NCBI GenBank assembly: GCA_015494335.1
Contig: WGBK01000330.1
Span: forward strand, 1 to 5,981
DNA from: Gammaproteobacteria bacterium
Lineage (GTDB): Bacteria; Pseudomonadota; Gammaproteobacteria; GCA-001735895
Length of the DNA stretch: 5,981 bases
Direction: 5' to 3'
Shown here in pieces: positions 4,484-5,981 of this stretch. Every line of letters begins with the position of its first letter. Position 1 is the stretch's first letter. Under the pieces are notes generated by a model. The model searched no databases. It had not been told where the DNA came from and saw only the letters and a list, made by a program, of their open reading frames with translations. The translations under genes and the position numbers were made by a program.

Positions 4484-5981
4484 ATGGCAAAACAGATCGG
4501 AATCGTTGAATTCGTCCAGGGCAATGTCGAGGTCAAGACCGTCGACGGTATCATCAAGGTTGTCCACCAGGGTGACAAATTGCACGAGGGCGACCTGCTG
4601 CGCACCGGCGACAACAGCGAGGTTCGCATCGAATTCTTCAACGGTCAGGCCCTGGTGGTCGGCGAGAACACCGAGTTCCTGCTCGACGAGACCGTGTTCG
4701 CCCGTCTCGAGCCCTATGCCGATGACCGGGCCGAACAGCTGGCCCAGCTGCAGCAGGCGCTGGTCGAGGGTACCGATCTGGCCGATCTCGAAGCGCCGGC
4801 CGCTGGTCAGGCACGGGGCGATGCCAACAACCTCCACGATGCCTCGGTGTACGAGCGCATCGGCGACGAAGGGCAGGTGGATACTCAGCTGACGCCCTTC
4901 GATATCGGCGACGACACCGATCGCTTTGTCCCGGTCACCGGCGACGACAATGTGCTGCCGCAGGCTCCGTCTTCGAACCCTCAGCCCCAGGCCAGCATCA
5001 CGCTCGATCCGGTTGCCGGCGATGGCGTGCTCAACGCCGATGAGCTGGCCGGCGATGTGCCGGTCACCGGCAGCGTCGGCGGCGATGCCGGCCCTGGCGA
5101 CACGGTTACCATCCGCGCCGGCGGCACCGAATACAGCGGCACCGTCGACGACAACGGTCGTTTCTCCATCGGTGTGCCCGGCACCGTGATTGCCGCGGCG
5201 GGCGGTGTGACCGCTGTGGTCACCCTGGCCGGGGGCGATGCCTCGGCCAGCGACGAGGCGCCGGTCAGTGTCGATGACCAGATCGATGCCGTCATCGCGC
5301 TGGACCCGGTCACCGACGATGGTGTACTGAATGCCTCCGAAGTGGCGGGAGATGTCGTCATCAGCGGTCAAACCGGTGGCGATGTGGCGCCCGGCGATAC
5401 CGTCACCCTGCGTATTGGCGGCGAGGAATACACGGGCCTGGTCGACGAAAACGGCCGCTTTGCGATTTCCGTTCCCGGCAGCGTGGTCGCTGCTGCAGGC
5501 GAGATCGAGGCCAGTGTGACCGCCACCGATGCGGCCGGCAATCACCTGACGGCCCAGGCCACAACGCCCGTTGTTGTCGATAGCCAGGCCAGCGCCAGCA
5601 TCAGCGTGGATCCCATCACCCCGGACGATATCGTCAATGCCGCCGAAGCGGCGGGCGATATCACGGTCACCGGCTCAGTGGGCGGCGATGCCGCTCCGGG
5701 CGATACCGTGACCGCGATCATCAACGGCCACAGCTACAGCGCCGCCGTGGCGCCCGACCGGAGCTACAGCCTGGTGGTTGCCGGCAGCGATCTGGCAGCC
5801 GACACCGAATTCGATGTCACCGTCAGCGGCAGCGACGATGCCGGCAACCCCTTCAGCGCCAGCGCGACCTCCACCCACGGCGTGGATCTCGATGCGCCGG
5901 CAATCACCGTCTCCGCGCCCGATGCCGGCAACGACCCAACCCCGCTGATCACCGGACAGGTGCAGGGCGTGCCTGCCGGCA
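4484..5981 (+). CDS. LapA/BapA-like giant adhesin with retention module, 5' part (runs off window)
   Basis: Start of a surface adhesin for biofilm formation, exported by the type I system encoded upstream. The reading frame is open from ATG 4484 to the window end (499 codons, no stop), so the C-terminal repeats and secretion signal are not seen. There is no signal peptide, as expected for type I export. Residues 1 to about 75 match the retention module pattern: GIVEFVQGNVEV (6-17), then a DG near 21-22, GDKLHEGDLLRTG (30-42), EVRIEFFNGQ (46-55), and VVGENTEFLLDE (58-69). A helix (81-100, AEQLAQLQQALVEGTDLADL) leads to PAAG (105-108), the candidate LapG site. An acidic, Pro-rich linker (109-169) precedes bacterial Ig-like repeats from residue 170. 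The Shine-Dalgarno (AAGA, 4477-4480) is weak, but the family N-terminus fits this start and no upstream in-frame ATG or GTG start is evident. Adhesins of this family are usually thousands of residues long. A LapA-type protein is strongly favoured; which named orthologue cannot be told. Confidence 0.9.
   Translation, partial: MAKQIGIVEFVQGNVEVKTVDGIIKVVHQGDKLHEGDLLRTGDNSEVRIEFFNGQALVVGENTEFLLDETVFARLEPYADDRAEQLAQLQQALVEGTDLADLEAPAAGQARGDANNLHDASVYERIGDEGQVDTQLTPFDIGDDTDRFVPVTGDDNVLPQAPSSNPQPQASITLDPVAGDGVLNADELAGDVPVTGSVGGDAGPGDTVTIRAGGTEYSGTVDDNGRFSIGVPGTVIAAAGGVTAVVTLAGGDASASDEAPVSVDDQIDAVIALDPVTDDGVLNASEVAGDVVISGQTGGDVAPGDTVTLRIGGEEYTGLVDENGRFAISVPGSVVAAAGEIEASVTATDAAGNHLTAQATTPVVVDSQASASISVDPITPDDIVNAAEAAGDITVTGSVGGDAAPGDTVTAIINGHSYSAAVAPDRSYSLVVAGSDLAADTEFDVTVSGSDDAGNPFSASATSTHGVDLDAPAITVSAPDAGNDPTPLITGQVQGVPAG
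4796..4807 (+). other. Candidate LapG protease cleavage site (PAAG) in the adhesin
   Basis: Codons 105-108 encode Pro-Ala-Ala-Gly. LapG, a periplasmic Cys protease, cuts LapA at TAAG near residue 108, between the two alanines; related adhesins carry AAAG or PAAG variants. The position, the helix before it (about 85-100) and the retention module ahead of it all match. No LapG or LapD gene is in the window, so cleavage is predicted from the motif. Confidence 0.7.
4991..5893 (+). repeat. Three tandem bacterial Ig-like repeats in the adhesin
   Basis: Residues 170-268, 269-370 and 371-470 form three units of 99-102 residues. Each opens with a variant of ASITLDPV, then a D-G/I-V-L/V-N-A-x-E-x-A-G-D block, then TGSVGGDAGPGDTVT or a close form, an aromatic strand (EYSGTV, EYTGLV, SYSAAV) and a closing V-D motif. 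Units 1 and 2 are most alike, sharing DENGRF/DDNGRF and VPGxVxAAAG. Unit 3 differs in its second half (SYSLVVAGSDLAADTEFDV). They resemble the Ig-like stalk repeats of LapA/BapA-type adhesins; the acidic inter-domain residues suggest calcium-stiffened junctions, which is inference. Confidence 0.8.
5894..5981 (+). other. Start of a different Ig-like repeat class, cut by the window
   Basis: From residue 471 the sequence changes to APAITVSAPDAGNDPTPLITGQV, the opening of another bacterial Ig-like type with the D-x-T-P-x-I-T-G motif rather than the VLNAxE opening of the preceding units. Only 29 residues are visible. Confidence 0.6.

Noticed and set aside
4406..5545. A 379-codon open frame on the - strand
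   Set aside because: It is the antisense shadow of the adhesin; its apparent repeats simply mirror the Ig-like repeats on the + strand.

Overview
The window is about 6 kb of GC-rich DNA with tightly packed genes, all on the + strand. It holds most of a type I secretion / giant surface adhesin locus of the LapA-LapBC kind. Codon use, the LapB/LapC-type exporter and the LapA-type retention module point to a gammaproteobacterium (a pseudomonad, chromatiale or similar). Sequence reading alone does not fix the genus.

Layout. Bases 1-252 carry no convincing gene. They hold a small hairpin (13-33), an AT-rich palindrome with a TATAAA box (83-92), and a 98-nt nested imperfect palindrome (98-195) with 34 Watson-Crick pairs, part of which resembles a REP element. 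Three genes follow with overlapping ends: an ABC permease/ATPase with a degenerate C39-like domain (253-2418, LapB family), a HlyD-type periplasmic adaptor (2405-3754, LapC family) and a LuxR-type regulator whose receiver domain lacks phosphorylation residues (3754-4347). A 136-nt gap (4348-4483) with two hairpins, a T-run and a GTAC palindrome separates these from the adhesin gene. The adhesin begins at 4484 and is still open at the window end (499 codons visible). It shows an N-terminal retention module, a PAAG candidate LapG cleavage site, an acidic linker and the first bacterial Ig-like repeats.

How the parts fit. LapB and LapC homologues, with a TolC-like outer membrane protein not present here, would export the adhesin by a C-terminal signal lying beyond the window. 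In the established LapA model the N-terminal module plugs the outer-membrane pore and holds the adhesin on the surface. The periplasmic protease LapG cuts behind the module to release it unless LapD, bound to c-di-GMP, sequesters LapG. No lapD or lapG is visible here. The regulator between exporter and adhesin is a reasonable candidate for local transcriptional control, but its target is not shown by the sequence. The core system is a known type; the least explained parts are the long palindrome before the operon and the phosphorylation-independent regulator.
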